Shown: positions 7,371 to 15,553 of the stretch, in pieces
Layout of the letters: each line of letters begins with the position of its first letter
How positions within the stretch are numbered: position 1 is the first letter of the stretch
Source of the DNA: Candidatus Aminicenantota bacterium
Lineage (GTDB): Bacteria; Acidobacteriota; Aminicenantia; UBA2199
Direction of reading: 5' to 3'
DNA: 44,803 bases
Assembly: GCA_026393835.1 (NCBI GenBank)
Contig: JAPKZK010000185.1
Coordinates: 1 to 44,803 of the forward strand
Notes under the pieces: model-generated
Database searches by the model: none
Told to the model about the DNA's origin: nothing
Seen by the model: the letters and a program-made list of their open reading frames with translations, nothing else
Program-made: the position numbers and the translations under genes

Positions 7371-8639
7371 ATGGATTTTGTAAGAAATAGTATACCCCTG
7401 AGAAGAGTCGTCGTTACCGGCGTCGGTATCCTTTCGTCAGTGGGAAAGACTGCGCCCGAAAGCTGGGAAAACATCAAAGTGGGCAAAAGCGGTATTGCCG
7501 TGATAACACGGTTCGATACCACCCAATACCCTGTTTACATTGCCGGCGAGGTGAAAAATTATGACCCCCTAAATTATTTTGACCGGAAAGAAGCCAGGAA
7601 ATACGATCCCTATATTCAATTTGCCCTGATTGCGGCGGAAGAGGCGATAAAAGATTCCGGGCTGAATCTTGACAAAATCGATAAGGATAGGGCCGGCACC
7701 TACATCGGTTCGGGTATTGGTGGAATCCATACCATTGAGACCAATCACGTGGTTTTATTAGAGCGGGGGCCCGACAGGGTTTCCCCCTTCTTTTTAATTG
7801 CCGCGTTGGCCAACCTGGCATCCGGTCAGGTATCCATTAGATATGGACTGAAAGGGCCTAATTTTGCCGATGTTACCGCCTGCGCGGCCAGCACGCATTC
7901 CGTTGGCGATTCATATAAAATTATCCAACGGGGCGACGCCGACGTGATGGTGTGCGGTGGGGCCGAATACCCCATAACACCGCTGGGCATGTCCGGTTTT
8001 TCCGTCATGAAAGCGTTATCCACCAGGAATAATGAACCCCAACGCGCCAGTCGTCCCTTTGACAAAGACCGGGACGGTTTTGTGGCGGCGGAAGGTAGTG
8101 GAATTTTGATTCTTGAAGACCTTGAACATGCGGTCAAACGGGGCGCCAGGATTTATGCGGAAGTGGTAGGGTACGGTTATACCAGCGATGCCTATCACGC
8201 CACCGCCCCGGACCCCGAAGGCGGCGGCGCCGCCAGGACTATGGCCATGGCCATCAAGGATGCCCGGATCGATCCCGCGGAAATCAGTTATATTAATGCC
8301 CACGGCACCTCTACGCCCCTTAACGATAAGTTCGAGACAATGGCCATCAAGAAGGTATTCGCTAAGAATGCCTACGATGTGAATATCAGTTCCACTAAAT
8401 CGATGACCGGCCATATGTTGGGGGCCACAGGCGCAGTTGAAGCTATCTTCTCGATTCTTGCGATCAATAATTCCTTTATCCCACCCACCATTAATTTTGA
8501 AACCAGGGATGAAGAGTGTGACCTGAATTATACCCCCAATAAAGGTGTGGTTAGAGAAATCAGGTACGCCCTTTCGAATTCCTTCGGTTTCGGTGGCACC
8601 AACGGGTCGCTTTTGTTTAAGAGATTTGAAGAGAAATAG
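7371..8639 (+). CDS. fabF: 3-oxoacyl-[ACP] synthase II FabF
   Basis: A 422-aa thiolase-fold condensing enzyme that elongates acyl-ACP with malonyl-ACP. Catalytic triad: C171 (TACAAST), H311 (NAHGTSTPLND) and H348 (GHMLGATGA), with K343 in STKSMTGH. The terminal NSFGFGGTNGSLLFK is typical. It starts 6 nt after the acpP stop and closes the operon; a hairpin follows. The rnc gene that often comes next is not present. Confidence 0.95.
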   Translation: MDFVRNSIPLRRVVVTGVGILSSVGKTAPESWENIKVGKSGIAVITRFDTTQYPVYIAGEVKNYDPLNYFDRKEARKYDPYIQFALIAAEEAIKDSGLNLDKIDKDRAGTYIGSGIGGIHTIETNHVVLLERGPDRVSPFFLIAALANLASGQVSIRYGLKGPNFADVTACAASTHSVGDSYKIIQRGDADVMVCGGAEYPITPLGMSGFSVMKALSTRNNEPQRASRPFDKDRDGFVAAEGSGILILEDLEHAVKRGARIYAEVVGYGYTSDAYHATAPDPEGGGAARTMAMAIKDARIDPAEISYINAHGTSTPLNDKFETMAIKKVFAKNAYDVNISSTKSMTGHMLGATGAVEAIFSILAINNSFIPPTINFETRDEECDLNYTPNKGVVREIRYALSNSFGFGGTNGSLLFKRFEEK

Positions 8640-8663
8640 CTTAAAAGTTGAGCCTTGAACGTT

Positions 8664-8701
8664 AAATAGGGGGAACGGGAGTTCCCCTGTTCCCTATTTT
8701 T
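8664..8701. terminator. Bidirectional terminator between fabF and pgeF
   Basis: AAATAGGGGGAAC pairs imperfectly with GTTCCCTATTT around a GGGAGTTCCC core, and T-runs occur on both strands. It lies in the 65-bp gap between convergent genes and could end both transcripts. Confidence 0.7.
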
Positions 8702-8704
8702 CGT

Positions 8705-9469
8705 TCAGTTTCCTTGTTTTAGGAGTAAAAAGTTGTAAATTCGGCCGCAGTTTTCACCGGTGGCGCCGCTTCTCTTATCTTGCCTATATGAAGGGAATCT
8801 TCTCGCCTCACAAAATGTACAAATTCCTACATCCGTAATCCTATCCACCGGGACCCCCCATCGCTGGAGCGATAATGAAATTCCTTTTTTAATATCCAAC
8901 CGATATTTCCCCGGTTTTTCCCCGTGACGGGAGAATACCCTTTCCCTGTACCACGTAGGGGTGAATTTTTCGTATAGGTCCGGTCCCACCTCGTAACATC
9001 TACTTTCAATTGACGGTCCGAAATAGAAATTCAGGTTGTCCGGCGAGATGTGTTTTTTTCCCAATAATTTCATTAGTTTGGTTTCGATCCCTTTTAAAAG
9101 CCCTTGCCAGCCGATATGAATAACGCCGCCAACGGAATAATCATCGTCCCAAAAAAACAACGGAGTGCAGTCGGCGGTTTTGATTATTGCCATCGCATTG
9201 AACTCATCAAGGATGACGCCGTCCCCTTCCGTTACCCCCATTACCGGTTCTGTTTGATCCAGTGGAGCTGTTTCTATTTGACTGGAAAAACAGATGATAT
9301 CGGAGTGAACCTGTTTCAATTCCGCCAGCCGATCAGCGTGAATCTGGAAAAAGGTTGCAAGGTCCTTTAATTCGAAATCTTTCTCGGTAAAACCGAAGAT
9401 TATTTTTTGATCCCGGTAATAATTTAAAAAGCGGTTGTTAATTGCTTTGCGCATAAATTCGATTTTCAT
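8705..9469 (-). CDS. pgeF: Purine nucleoside phosphorylase / PgeF (laccase-domain) family protein
   Basis: A 254-aa protein of the YfiH/LACC1 family (Cu-oxidase_4). Visible landmarks are QVHSD, the conserved IIKTADCTPLFFWD, IHIGWQGLLKGI and FGPSIESRCYEVG, which supply the metal-binding His and Cys residues; GICTFCE lies near the end. Family members act on purine nucleosides or edit peptidoglycan precursors; which applies here cannot be told. Length is normal. Single gene, convergent with fabF. Confidence 0.88.
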   Translation of the reverse strand: MKIEFMRKAINNRFLNYYRDQKIIFGFTEKDFELKDLATFFQIHADRLAELKQVHSDIICFSSQIETAPLDQTEPVMGVTEGDGVILDEFNAMAIIKTADCTPLFFWDDDYSVGGVIHIGWQGLLKGIETKLMKLLGKKHISPDNLNFYFGPSIESRCYEVGPDLYEKFTPTWYRERVFSRHGEKPGKYRLDIKKGISLSLQRWGVPVDRITDVGICTFCEARRFPSYRQDKRSGATGENCGRIYNFLLLKQGN

Positions 9470-9641
9470 CTTCTATATTTACGTCAAAAGGGACGTGATG
9501 TCAAGGGGTGTCGGAAAAAACCAGCCGCGGACGAACACTGACGATCTTTGTAAGCGCTCAAATAAGTACATCTTTTCAAGAACCTGGGAATATGTCAGAA
9601 TACTCTATTATTTTAAAAATAAAAAATAAAGGAGTATTCTG

Positions 9642-10070
9642 ATGAGCGAAATAAGTGAGCTTCATAATGATCAGCCGGGAAAAAAGCGCCTGTCTGTCGA
9701 TTACTGGCAATCTCATTTTCGCGAGAAGGAAAATAGTGGTCTAAGCCAGACTGAGTACTGCCAGCGACATGGAATTAAGTACGATGCCTTTCAATATTGG
9801 AAGCAAAAACTATGTAAGCCCAAATCCGAATCAAGCTTGACGTTTGTTCAAGTTAGAAATGAAGCTGGAGATGGGGCGGTAGCGGGATTAAATTTCAAGT
9901 CTTCCATTATAAATCCGAGCTGCCCGCAGTTGCCACCGCCATGGTCGATAAGATTTTGGGCCGGAGGTTATTGCATAGAAGTAAGTAATAATTTTTCAGC
10001 CGCGTGTTTAGTTGAATTAATTCGGACGTTGGAGGCATTGAGTAATTTGGGTAAGTTGGGGAGTATATAA
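9642..10070 (+). CDS. tnpA: IS66 accessory protein TnpA
   Basis: 142 aa. The N-terminal region (WQSHFREKENSGLSQTEYCQRHGIKYDAFQYWKQKL) is the helix-turn-helix core typical of IS66 orf1 proteins. The C-terminal half (IRFWAGGYCIEVSNNF ... LVELIRTLEAL) matches the end of that family. AAAGGAG precedes the ATG. The stop overlaps the tnpB start by one base (TAATG), the usual IS66 coupling. It looks intact although the element is not. Confidence 0.85.
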   Translation: MSEISELHNDQPGKKRLSVDYWQSHFREKENSGLSQTEYCQRHGIKYDAFQYWKQKLCKPKSESSLTFVQVRNEAGDGAVAGLNFKSSIINPSCPQLPPPWSIRFWAGGYCIEVSNNFSAACLVELIRTLEALSNLGKLGSI

Positions 10071-10300
10071 TGTGGCTGGCGTCTCCTGGCTTGAAAGTAT
10101 ATCTTGGATTGGGCGAAACCGATATGAGGAAGTCCATAGATGGACTTTGTATTTTGGTGTCAAAGCAATTGATACAGGATCCCCTTTCCGGCCACATGTT
10201 TATATTTTGTAATCGCAGACGTACGATCATGAAAATATTGTACTGGGATACTAATGGTTTTTGTTTATGGCAGAAGGATTCCAGCCAGCCTGTCCCCTGA
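10070..10300 (+). pseudogene. tnpB: Truncated IS66 accessory protein TnpB
   Basis: 76 codons against about 115 in complete TnpB. The family core is clear (VYLGLGETDMRKSIDGLCILV, then FIFCNRRRTIMKILYWDTNGFCLWQK), but after FCLWQK the expected KRLEKGRF-like continuation is replaced by DSSQPVP and a stop. The break marks the 3' edge of the surviving IS66 fragment. Confidence 0.8.
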
Positions 10301-10327
10301 TTTTTTTCATAGACAGGGAGTAGGGAG

Positions 10328-10356
10328 TTGAAATAACGTTCCTTTTGCTTTATAAT
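10328..10356 (+). promoter_or_regulatory. Near-consensus promoter of the Rpn gene
   Basis: TTGAAA (10328-10333) and a perfect TATAAT (10351-10356) with 17-bp spacing. The Rpn ATG is only 10 nt after the -10, so transcription would begin 2-4 nt before the start codon, giving an almost leaderless mRNA. Confidence 0.7.
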
Positions 10357-10365
10357 AGAGGTACC

Positions 10366-11310
10366 ATGAATATAAAAAAACATATCCGGTTTGATTGGGC
10401 CATTAAAAAATTACTGAGAAGCAAAGCCAATTTCGATATCCTGGAAGGCTTTCTCAGCGAACTGCTGGCAGAAGATATTAAAATCCTGGAAATCCTGGAC
10501 AGCGAAACCAATAAAGAAACCCAGGACGATAAATTCGACCGCGTGGATATATTGGTAAAAGAGGCTTCGGGACAGATCATCATCATCGAGATCCAGAACA
10601 CCAGGGAATTGGATTATTTTTTAAAAATACTCTACAGCACCTCTAAAGTCATCAGCGAAAATATGAAAGAAGGCATGCCTTATAAGGAAGTAAAAAAGGT
10701 CATCACCGTCAGTGTGGTCTATTTTTCACTGGGTCAGGGGGCGGATTATATATACCATGGGGAAACCACTTTCCTGGGCCTCCACAAAAAAGATACCCTG
10801 GAACTTTCGGAAAAACAAAAACAAATATTCAATCGACCATCCATCGGCGCCATTTTTCCTAACCACTACATCATCAAGGTCAATGATTTTGATGATAACG
10901 CCCGCGACACCCTTGACCAATGGGTTTATTTCTTGAAGAACAGCGAAATAAAAGACGAATTCAATGCCAAAGGTATGGCGGCGGCCCGGAAAAAGTTAAA
11001 CGAAATTAACCTGGGTGAAGAAGAACTCAGGGCTTATCGACATTACCTGGAGCAACTTCATTATGAAGCCAGCATAGCGGATACCATCAAATTCGAAGCG
11101 GAATATGACAAAAGAAAAGCCCGGGAAGAAGGAAAAGAAGAAGGAATAAAGGAAGGAATAAAGGAAGGAAAAGAGGAAGGAAAAAAGGAAGGGAAAGAGG
11201 AAGGAAAAAGGGAAATTGCCGGGCTATTGAAAGCCGCCGGCGATCCGCCGGAGAAAATTGCTGCAATTACAGGACTTTCCATCTCCGCTATAGAAATGCT
11301 GGAAATATAA
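10366..11310 (+). CDS. Rpn family recombination-promoting nuclease / PD-(D/E)XK transposase-like protein
   Basis: 314 aa from the ATG at 10366; the longer frame back to a TTG at 10345 runs through the -10 box and is unlikely. The N-terminal domain is the PDDEXK_2 nuclease fold (FDWAIKKLLRSKANFDILEGFLSELL, then DRVDILVKEASGQIIIIEIQN, with the D ... E-x-Q active-site pattern). A Lys/Glu/Gly stretch of repeated EGK/EGI units lies at about 250-280, followed by a short helical tail (AITGLSISAIEML), a layout common in Rpn proteins. Such proteins are DNA endonucleases linked to recombination, phage defence and IS-like spread. Its position beside an IS66 remnant fits accessory DNA. Confidence 0.85.
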   Translation: MNIKKHIRFDWAIKKLLRSKANFDILEGFLSELLAEDIKILEILDSETNKETQDDKFDRVDILVKEASGQIIIIEIQNTRELDYFLKILYSTSKVISENMKEGMPYKEVKKVITVSVVYFSLGQGADYIYHGETTFLGLHKKDTLELSEKQKQIFNRPSIGAIFPNHYIIKVNDFDDNARDTLDQWVYFLKNSEIKDEFNAKGMAAARKKLNEINLGEEELRAYRHYLEQLHYEASIADTIKFEAEYDKRKAREEGKEEGIKEGIKEGKEEGKKEGKEEGKREIAGLLKAAGDPPEKIAAITGLSISAIEMLEI

Positions 11311-11373
11311 TTAGGGGACAGCCCAATTTTTTTTTACGATTCATAAGTGGAGCGGAAAAGGGGCAGGGAAAAA

Positions 11374-12030
11374 TTAAACCTCCACTATTTTTAATAGCTC
11401 CATGGGGCGCCGAATCAATTGCCTGGCCCCATTGGCCAGTAATTCTTCCGCCTGCCTGAAACCCCATAATACTCCCACGCCATACATTTGCGCCCGGCTA
11501 GCGGTTTGCATATCCACGCCGGAATCTCCCATGAAAATAGTGTTGGCGGGATCGACGCCGGTTATGCCCGCTATCTGCAATGCCGATGCGGGGTCCGGTT
11601 TCCGGGGTTCGCCCGGCCGTAAACCCTTTACCGCCTCGAATTTCCAGCGGGGCAAAAGCGCCGCTGCCATTCGCCCGGCAAACTCATGGGATTTATTGGA
11701 TAATACCGCTAATTTTATTTTTGTCGCGGACAGGGCATCCAACATTTCAGGGACGCCTTCATAAACAACTGTTTTTTGCGGCCAGGTGGTTTCGTATATG
11801 GCCCGGTATTCCTTCACCAGTTGCTCCATCGAGTGATGGTTTAGTTTTTCTACCGGTACGGTGAGCTTCAGCAATTGGACGATCCCCTCGCCCACGAAAT
11901 ATTTATACGCCTCCAACGGGTGAGTGGGATATCCCAATTGCCGCAGCAGCTTATTCATGGCATCGGCAATCCCTTCCAACGAATTCAATAACGTACCGTC
12001 AAGATCGAAAATAACAGCATCATACCTCAT
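11374..12030 (-). CDS. gph: HAD-family phosphatase, phosphoglycolate phosphatase-like
   Basis: A 218-aa HAD hydrolase. Motif I is FDLDGTLLNS (nucleophile D9, acid/base D11), motif II is VLSNKSHEF, motif III is the Lys in GEPRKPDP, and motif IV is FMGDSGVDMQTA. The alpha-helical cap between motifs I and II fits the Gph/PGP group, which removes 2-phosphoglycolate formed in DNA repair; other small phosphate esters are possible. A single gene, divergent from the histidine kinase at 12183. Confidence 0.85.
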   Translation of the reverse strand: MRYDAVIFDLDGTLLNSLEGIADAMNKLLRQLGYPTHPLEAYKYFVGEGIVQLLKLTVPVEKLNHHSMEQLVKEYRAIYETTWPQKTVVYEGVPEMLDALSATKIKLAVLSNKSHEFAGRMAAALLPRWKFEAVKGLRPGEPRKPDPASALQIAGITGVDPANTIFMGDSGVDMQTASRAQMYGVGVLWGFRQAEELLANGARQLIRRPMELLKIVEV

Positions 12031-12182
12031 CGGTGCTCCTTATTATTTTTTTTGCCACAGGCGTTGCCGCCAACACTATCACTGCGAGAAATACGGACTT
12101 TTTTAATTTATACCTAATTATATCATATTCGACTTGTTTTTTTTTATTGAAAAATGGTATTATTCTATTTGGAGTTCAAATA

Positions 12183-13106
12183 ATGAAGGAAGATAGTCGT
12201 AAAACAAAGGAACAATTAATCGGGGAGCTGGCTGAAATGCGCCGGCAACTTGCCCGGCAGCAAGCCGTAGACGAAAAATGTAAACAAATGGACGATGCGC
12301 TGCAAAAGGCTTTCGATGACCTGGAGATCGTCACTATTGAACGCACTGAAAAGCTGCAAAAAGCCAATGAGAAATTGGTCCGGGAAATCAACGAACGGAA
12401 ACGCATGGAAAAAGCCCTCAGGCAATCTGAAACCAGGCTGAGGCGTCTTTCTTCACAGCTTTTTAATGCGCAAGAAGAGGAGCGCCGCAGGCTGTCCAAA
12501 GAACTCCACGACCAGTTGGGCCACGACCTGGTACTTCTAAAATCCCGGCTCAATTGGATTAAACGGAAACTGCCCGCACTCCTGGCCGAACCCCATAAGG
12601 AACTGGGAGAGACCCAGGAATATGTGGACCAAATCATCGAGAATGTCCGGCGCATCGCGACGGAATTATCCCCTTCCATCCTCGAAGACCTGGGGCTTTT
12701 CGCTTCTCTTCAATGGCTGGTGGAAAATTTCGCCCATCAGCATTCCATAAAAGTATCCCTGGACATGGCGGATATCGACCGCTTCTTTTCGGGCGAGACC
12801 CGGATCAACCTCTACCGCGTTTTCCAGGAAACACTTACCAATATCTCCAAACACGCCCAGGCTAAAAAAGTATCCATCGTGGTAAAGAAAAAAAAGGACT
12901 ACGTCATTTTCCGGGTTAAAGATGACGGCAGGGGCTTTGATTTGAAACGGTTATCCCGGAAAGACGCGGCCAGGAGCGGTATGGGCCTGACTGCCATGAA
13001 AGAACGGGCCAATCTTTCCGGCGGGGACTTCGATGTTGAAAGCACCCCGGGAAATGGGACCGTTATCTGCTTTAAATTCCCGGTCCGGGAAAAAGGGGGC
13101 GCTTGA
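12183..13106 (+). CDS. Cytoplasmic NarL-type sensor histidine kinase
   Basis: 307 aa from ATG 12183, preceded by GGAG with 8-nt spacing; a longer upstream frame lacks an RBS. No membrane segment or signal peptide is seen. Residues 1-90 form a Lys/Glu-rich coiled coil (MRRQLARQQAVDEKCKQ ... LVREINERKRMEKAL). A HisKA_3 dimerisation domain follows with phospho-acceptor H109 (KELHDQLGHDL), then an HATPase_c domain with N-box FQETLTNISKHAQ, G1 DDGRGFD and G2 GMGLTAMKERA. It pairs with the LuxR-type regulator whose ATG overlaps its stop by one base. The signal is unknown; the coiled coil suggests a cytoplasmic partner or input. Confidence 0.92.
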   Translation: MKEDSRKTKEQLIGELAEMRRQLARQQAVDEKCKQMDDALQKAFDDLEIVTIERTEKLQKANEKLVREINERKRMEKALRQSETRLRRLSSQLFNAQEEERRRLSKELHDQLGHDLVLLKSRLNWIKRKLPALLAEPHKELGETQEYVDQIIENVRRIATELSPSILEDLGLFASLQWLVENFAHQHSIKVSLDMADIDRFFSGETRINLYRVFQETLTNISKHAQAKKVSIVVKKKKDYVIFRVKDDGRGFDLKRLSRKDAARSGMGLTAMKERANLSGGDFDVESTPGNGTVICFKFPVREKGGA

Positions 13107-13765
13107 TGGAAACGTATCGCCTGGTACTGGCGGACGATCATGTGATTTTTCGGCAGGGAATCAAGGGGTTGCTAAACGAAAAACCCGGACTGGAAGTAGT
13201 AGGGGAGGCCGGCAATGGCCTGGAACTGTTGAATCTCTTTCATAAAGGATTCAGACCCGATATGGTCATTCTTGATATCTCCATGCCCCACCTCAGGGGT
13301 ATCGAGGCCGTAGAAGAAATTAAAAGCATCTCCCCTAAAGTCAAAATTTTGATCCTGACCATGCATAAAAGTAAAGAATACCTGTACCATTCCATTTCCG
13401 CGGGGGCGCATGGGTATATGTTGAAAGAAGATTCGGATGTGGAACTTTTTTCCGCCATTGAAACCATTCGCAAAGGGGGTATTTTTGTTTCCAGGCTGCT
13501 CACCAAAGAGTTGGCCGAGGATTTATCGCATATTTACCAGGGGGGAATGACGCCGGCCAAAGACCCTTTAACGCCCCGTGAAAGAGAGATCCTGAAAATG
13601 GTGGCCGAAGGTAAACCCAACAAAGAGATCGCAGGTCTTTTATTTATCAGTATTCGAACCGTGGAAAATCACCGCGCCAATATTATGAACAAATTAAAAT
13701 TGAAAAAGACCGCCGATCTTATCCGTTATGCCCTCCAGAAAGGCTACATATCGAAAATCGGTTAA
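13106..13765 (+). CDS. NarL/FixJ-family response regulator
   Basis: 219 aa. The receiver domain has the acidic pair in LADDHVIF, phospho-acceptor D57 (VILDISMPH), T/S in LILTMHKS and a conserved Lys. After a short linker, a LuxR-type helix-turn-helix is present (LTPREREILKMVAEGKPNKEIAG ... RTVENHRANIMNKLKLK). It is the partner of the upstream kinase, overlapping it at TGATG. The 372-bp gap downstream carries two similar GTAGTTAT..TTA strings that could be binding sites, but this is only suggestive. Confidence 0.93.
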   Translation: METYRLVLADDHVIFRQGIKGLLNEKPGLEVVGEAGNGLELLNLFHKGFRPDMVILDISMPHLRGIEAVEEIKSISPKVKILILTMHKSKEYLYHSISAGAHGYMLKEDSDVELFSAIETIRKGGIFVSRLLTKELAEDLSHIYQGGMTPAKDPLTPREREILKMVAEGKPNKEIAGLLFISIRTVENHRANIMNKLKLKKTADLIRYALQKGYISKIG

Positions 13766-14137
13766 GTTTCTAGGTAGTTATACTTAGCTAAAAATGAGTA
13801 GTTATGGTTATTGACAGCCTTTTTCAATTAAATCAAAATGAGTACACAAAAATCAAAATTTTCAAAGTAAATAAAATTAGGTGAGGACCTGTGAAGCGTG
13901 AAGCGAAGCGTGGGGGGTGTAGGTGAGAGATATGTATAGTAAAAAGGCGGAAGTGTAAGGAAAAGAAGTGGGAAATACCGTGGAAGGCGCTGTGAAGCTA
14001 TAGCTGTGAAGGCAAGCAGCGAAGAGGAGATTGAGAAGAGGTGGTAAATACTCTACAAAAATCTCCCGGGGGGGGGGGGGACCCCTTCTTGATAAAAAAT
14101 AAAATGTCCTGTATACTTCGGGTGAGGACTATTGCCA
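13766..14137. other. Gene-free 372-bp region: purine-rich stretch and G13 tract
   Basis: No credible ORF. Just after the response regulator are two related strings, GGTAGTTATACTTA and AGTAGTTATGGTTA, about 30 bp apart. From about 13880 to 14045 the plus strand is strongly purine-biased with repeated GTGAAGC/GAAGCG words. A run of 13 G lies at 14068-14080 and is followed by ACCCC. It could hold a small RNA or a slippage-prone promoter region for the gene at 14138; nothing proves either. Confidence 0.4.
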
Positions 14138-14884
14138 ATGAAAAACATCTATTTTTTTTCCGATGCCCACCTGGGCTTTAAAGAGGACCAATGCGAGATC
14201 GCAAAAAGAAAAAAACTATTGGCGTTCCTGGATTATGTCAAGAATGATGAAAATGCCGGGGCCCTTTACGTGGTGGGGGACCTTTTCGATTTCTGGTTTG
14301 AATGGTATCATGTGATTCCCAGGTATTGGTTTCCCGTATTATACCGGCTCAGGCAGTTGAAGGAATCCGGGGTCCAGGTGAATTTTATCACCGGGAACCA
14401 TGATTTTTATTTCGGCGCTTACCTGGAAAAGGAGATCGGCGTCACCTGTTATAAAGAATACTGCGAATTGGAGGTAGATTGCAAACGGTTTTTCGTGGCC
14501 CACGGCGACGGGTATGCCCGTGAAGACCGGGGCTACCGTTTTTTAAAGAAGATCATCCGCAATCCTTTTTCCATATTTTTGTATAAAACCTTTATCTCCG
14601 CCGACCTGGGTATGCAGTTTGCCCGGTGTTTTTCCACCACCAGCCGGCGCCTGGTAAAGATTGAAAAGCACGCCTGGGCCGGGGAATACTATAAATTTGC
14701 CCGGGAGAAATTTGCCGAAGGTTTCGATTACGTCGTGTTGGGTCATATTCATTTTCCCATGAAAGAGGAACAGGATGGAAAGGTATATGTCAATTGCGGC
14801 GATTGGATGGTTCATTTTACCTACGCAAAGTACGACGGCAATACACTGACGTTGGAACAGTGGGATAAAACCGGATGTTTTTAA
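14138..14884 (+). CDS. lpxH: UDP-2,3-diacylglucosamine diphosphatase-like metallophosphoesterase (LpxH type)
   Basis: 248 aa from ATG 14138 (GTGAGGA 9 nt upstream). Calcineurin-like metal site in order: FSDAHLGF, VVGDLFDFWFEW, FITGNHDFYF, VAHGDGYA and LGHIHFPM. These place it in the LpxH/YbbF group, which cleaves UDP-2,3-diacylglucosamine to lipid X in lipid A synthesis; NCGDWM near the end is also typical. It implies a lipopolysaccharide outer membrane. No other lpx gene is nearby, so a divergent role cannot be excluded. Confidence 0.8.
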   Translation: MKNIYFFSDAHLGFKEDQCEIAKRKKLLAFLDYVKNDENAGALYVVGDLFDFWFEWYHVIPRYWFPVLYRLRQLKESGVQVNFITGNHDFYFGAYLEKEIGVTCYKEYCELEVDCKRFFVAHGDGYAREDRGYRFLKKIIRNPFSIFLYKTFISADLGMQFARCFSTTSRRLVKIEKHAWAGEYYKFAREKFAEGFDYVVLGHIHFPMKEEQDGKVYVNCGDWMVHFTYAKYDGNTLTLEQWDKTGCF

Positions 14885-14914
14885 GCCGCGAAGAACGCGA
14901 AGAACCGCGAAGTT
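14885..14914. repeat. Short dispersed CGCGAAGAACGCGAAG repeat
   Basis: GCCGCGAAGAACGCGAAGAA begins right after the lpxH-like stop codon. A close relative (GCCGCAAAGAACGCGAAG, then GATCGCGAAG) occurs at 20200-20229, again just downstream of a gene. It is intergenic dispersed DNA with no coding signal. Confidence 0.6.
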
Positions 14915-14973
14915 CTTTCCCGGGATGATAACATCGTTGCCGCGGACTAATGCGGATGGACACGGGAAAGGTG

Positions 14974-15474
14974 TTATAATATATTGAACCGTTCGACTAA
15001 AGCGGCGACTTTCTTATCCGTGGCCGCATATTCTTTTATGGCAGCGAGAAGTTTGCCATATTTTTCTTCATTTTTATTAATTCTGGCGTCTATCTCGGAT
15101 ACCTTTGTTTCGAAAGGCCGTATCATGGTTCGTCTATCCCACAGGGCAAAACTAATGGTGACCGTCAGCATTCCACCGAAAAGCGCCGCCAATATCCATA
15201 TGAAATTCATCATCTGCTCAAACCGGTTATTCATATCTTCACGCAATTCTGAAAACCGTTTATCTACCTGTTCAAACCGCTTGTCTACCTGCTCGAACCG
15301 TTTATCGATTTGCTCGAACCGTTTGTCTATTTCCCTCATCATGGTTTTCATTTCGATCAACGTTTCCCGGTCTTGTTGGGTAAACCCGGTTTGAGCGTGT
15401 AAAGCGGGGGTAAAGATTAAAAAGTTGAGCAGCAGCGCCGGTATGGATATCCAATTTTGCATTTTCTTTCTCAT
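14974..15474 (-). CDS. Exported coiled-coil membrane protein with KRFEQ heptads
   Basis: 166 aa from ATG 15474; the longer frame upstream overlaps the divergent protease gene and is not used. An N-terminal signal peptide (ISIPALLLNFLIFTPALHAQ) is followed by a coiled coil with four near-identical heptads of the form I/V-D-K-R-F-E-Q (about 50-77). Next come one membrane helix (FIWILAALFGGMLTVTISFALW) and a second helical, charged C-terminal segment. The predicted topology is a periplasmic coiled coil anchored in the inner membrane. I do not recognise the family beyond similarity in style to DUF1640-like coiled-coil proteins. The start has a weak RBS; ATG 15462 is an alternative. Confidence 0.7.
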   Translation of the reverse strand: MRKKMQNWISIPALLLNFLIFTPALHAQTGFTQQDRETLIEMKTMMREIDKRFEQIDKRFEQVDKRFEQVDKRFSELREDMNNRFEQMMNFIWILAALFGGMLTVTISFALWDRRTMIRPFETKVSEIDARINKNEEKYGKLLAAIKEYAATDKKVAALVERFNIL

Positions 15475-15553
15475 GCCATAATAATAGCCAAAATTCCCGC
15501 ATTTGTCAACAGCAGCGGTTGACTGATTTTCGTTTTTATGGTATTTTGCATCC

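Larger units (their letters stand above)
9550..10300 (+). mobile_element. IS66-family remnant (left end, tnpA, truncated tnpB)
   Basis: The left terminus GTAAGCGCTCA at 9550 matches the conserved GTAAGCG end of IS66 elements. It is followed by tnpA and the first two-thirds of tnpB. The large transposase gene tnpC and the right inverted repeat are missing; sequence after about 10275 is unrelated and leads into the promoter of the Rpn gene. The copy cannot move by itself. The 8-bp target duplication cannot be checked because the right end is lost. Confidence 0.8.

Noticed and set aside
12033..12182. N-terminal membrane extension of the NarL-type kinase
   Set aside because: It begins without an RBS and overlaps the divergent gph start region; ATG 12183 has GGAG correctly spaced.
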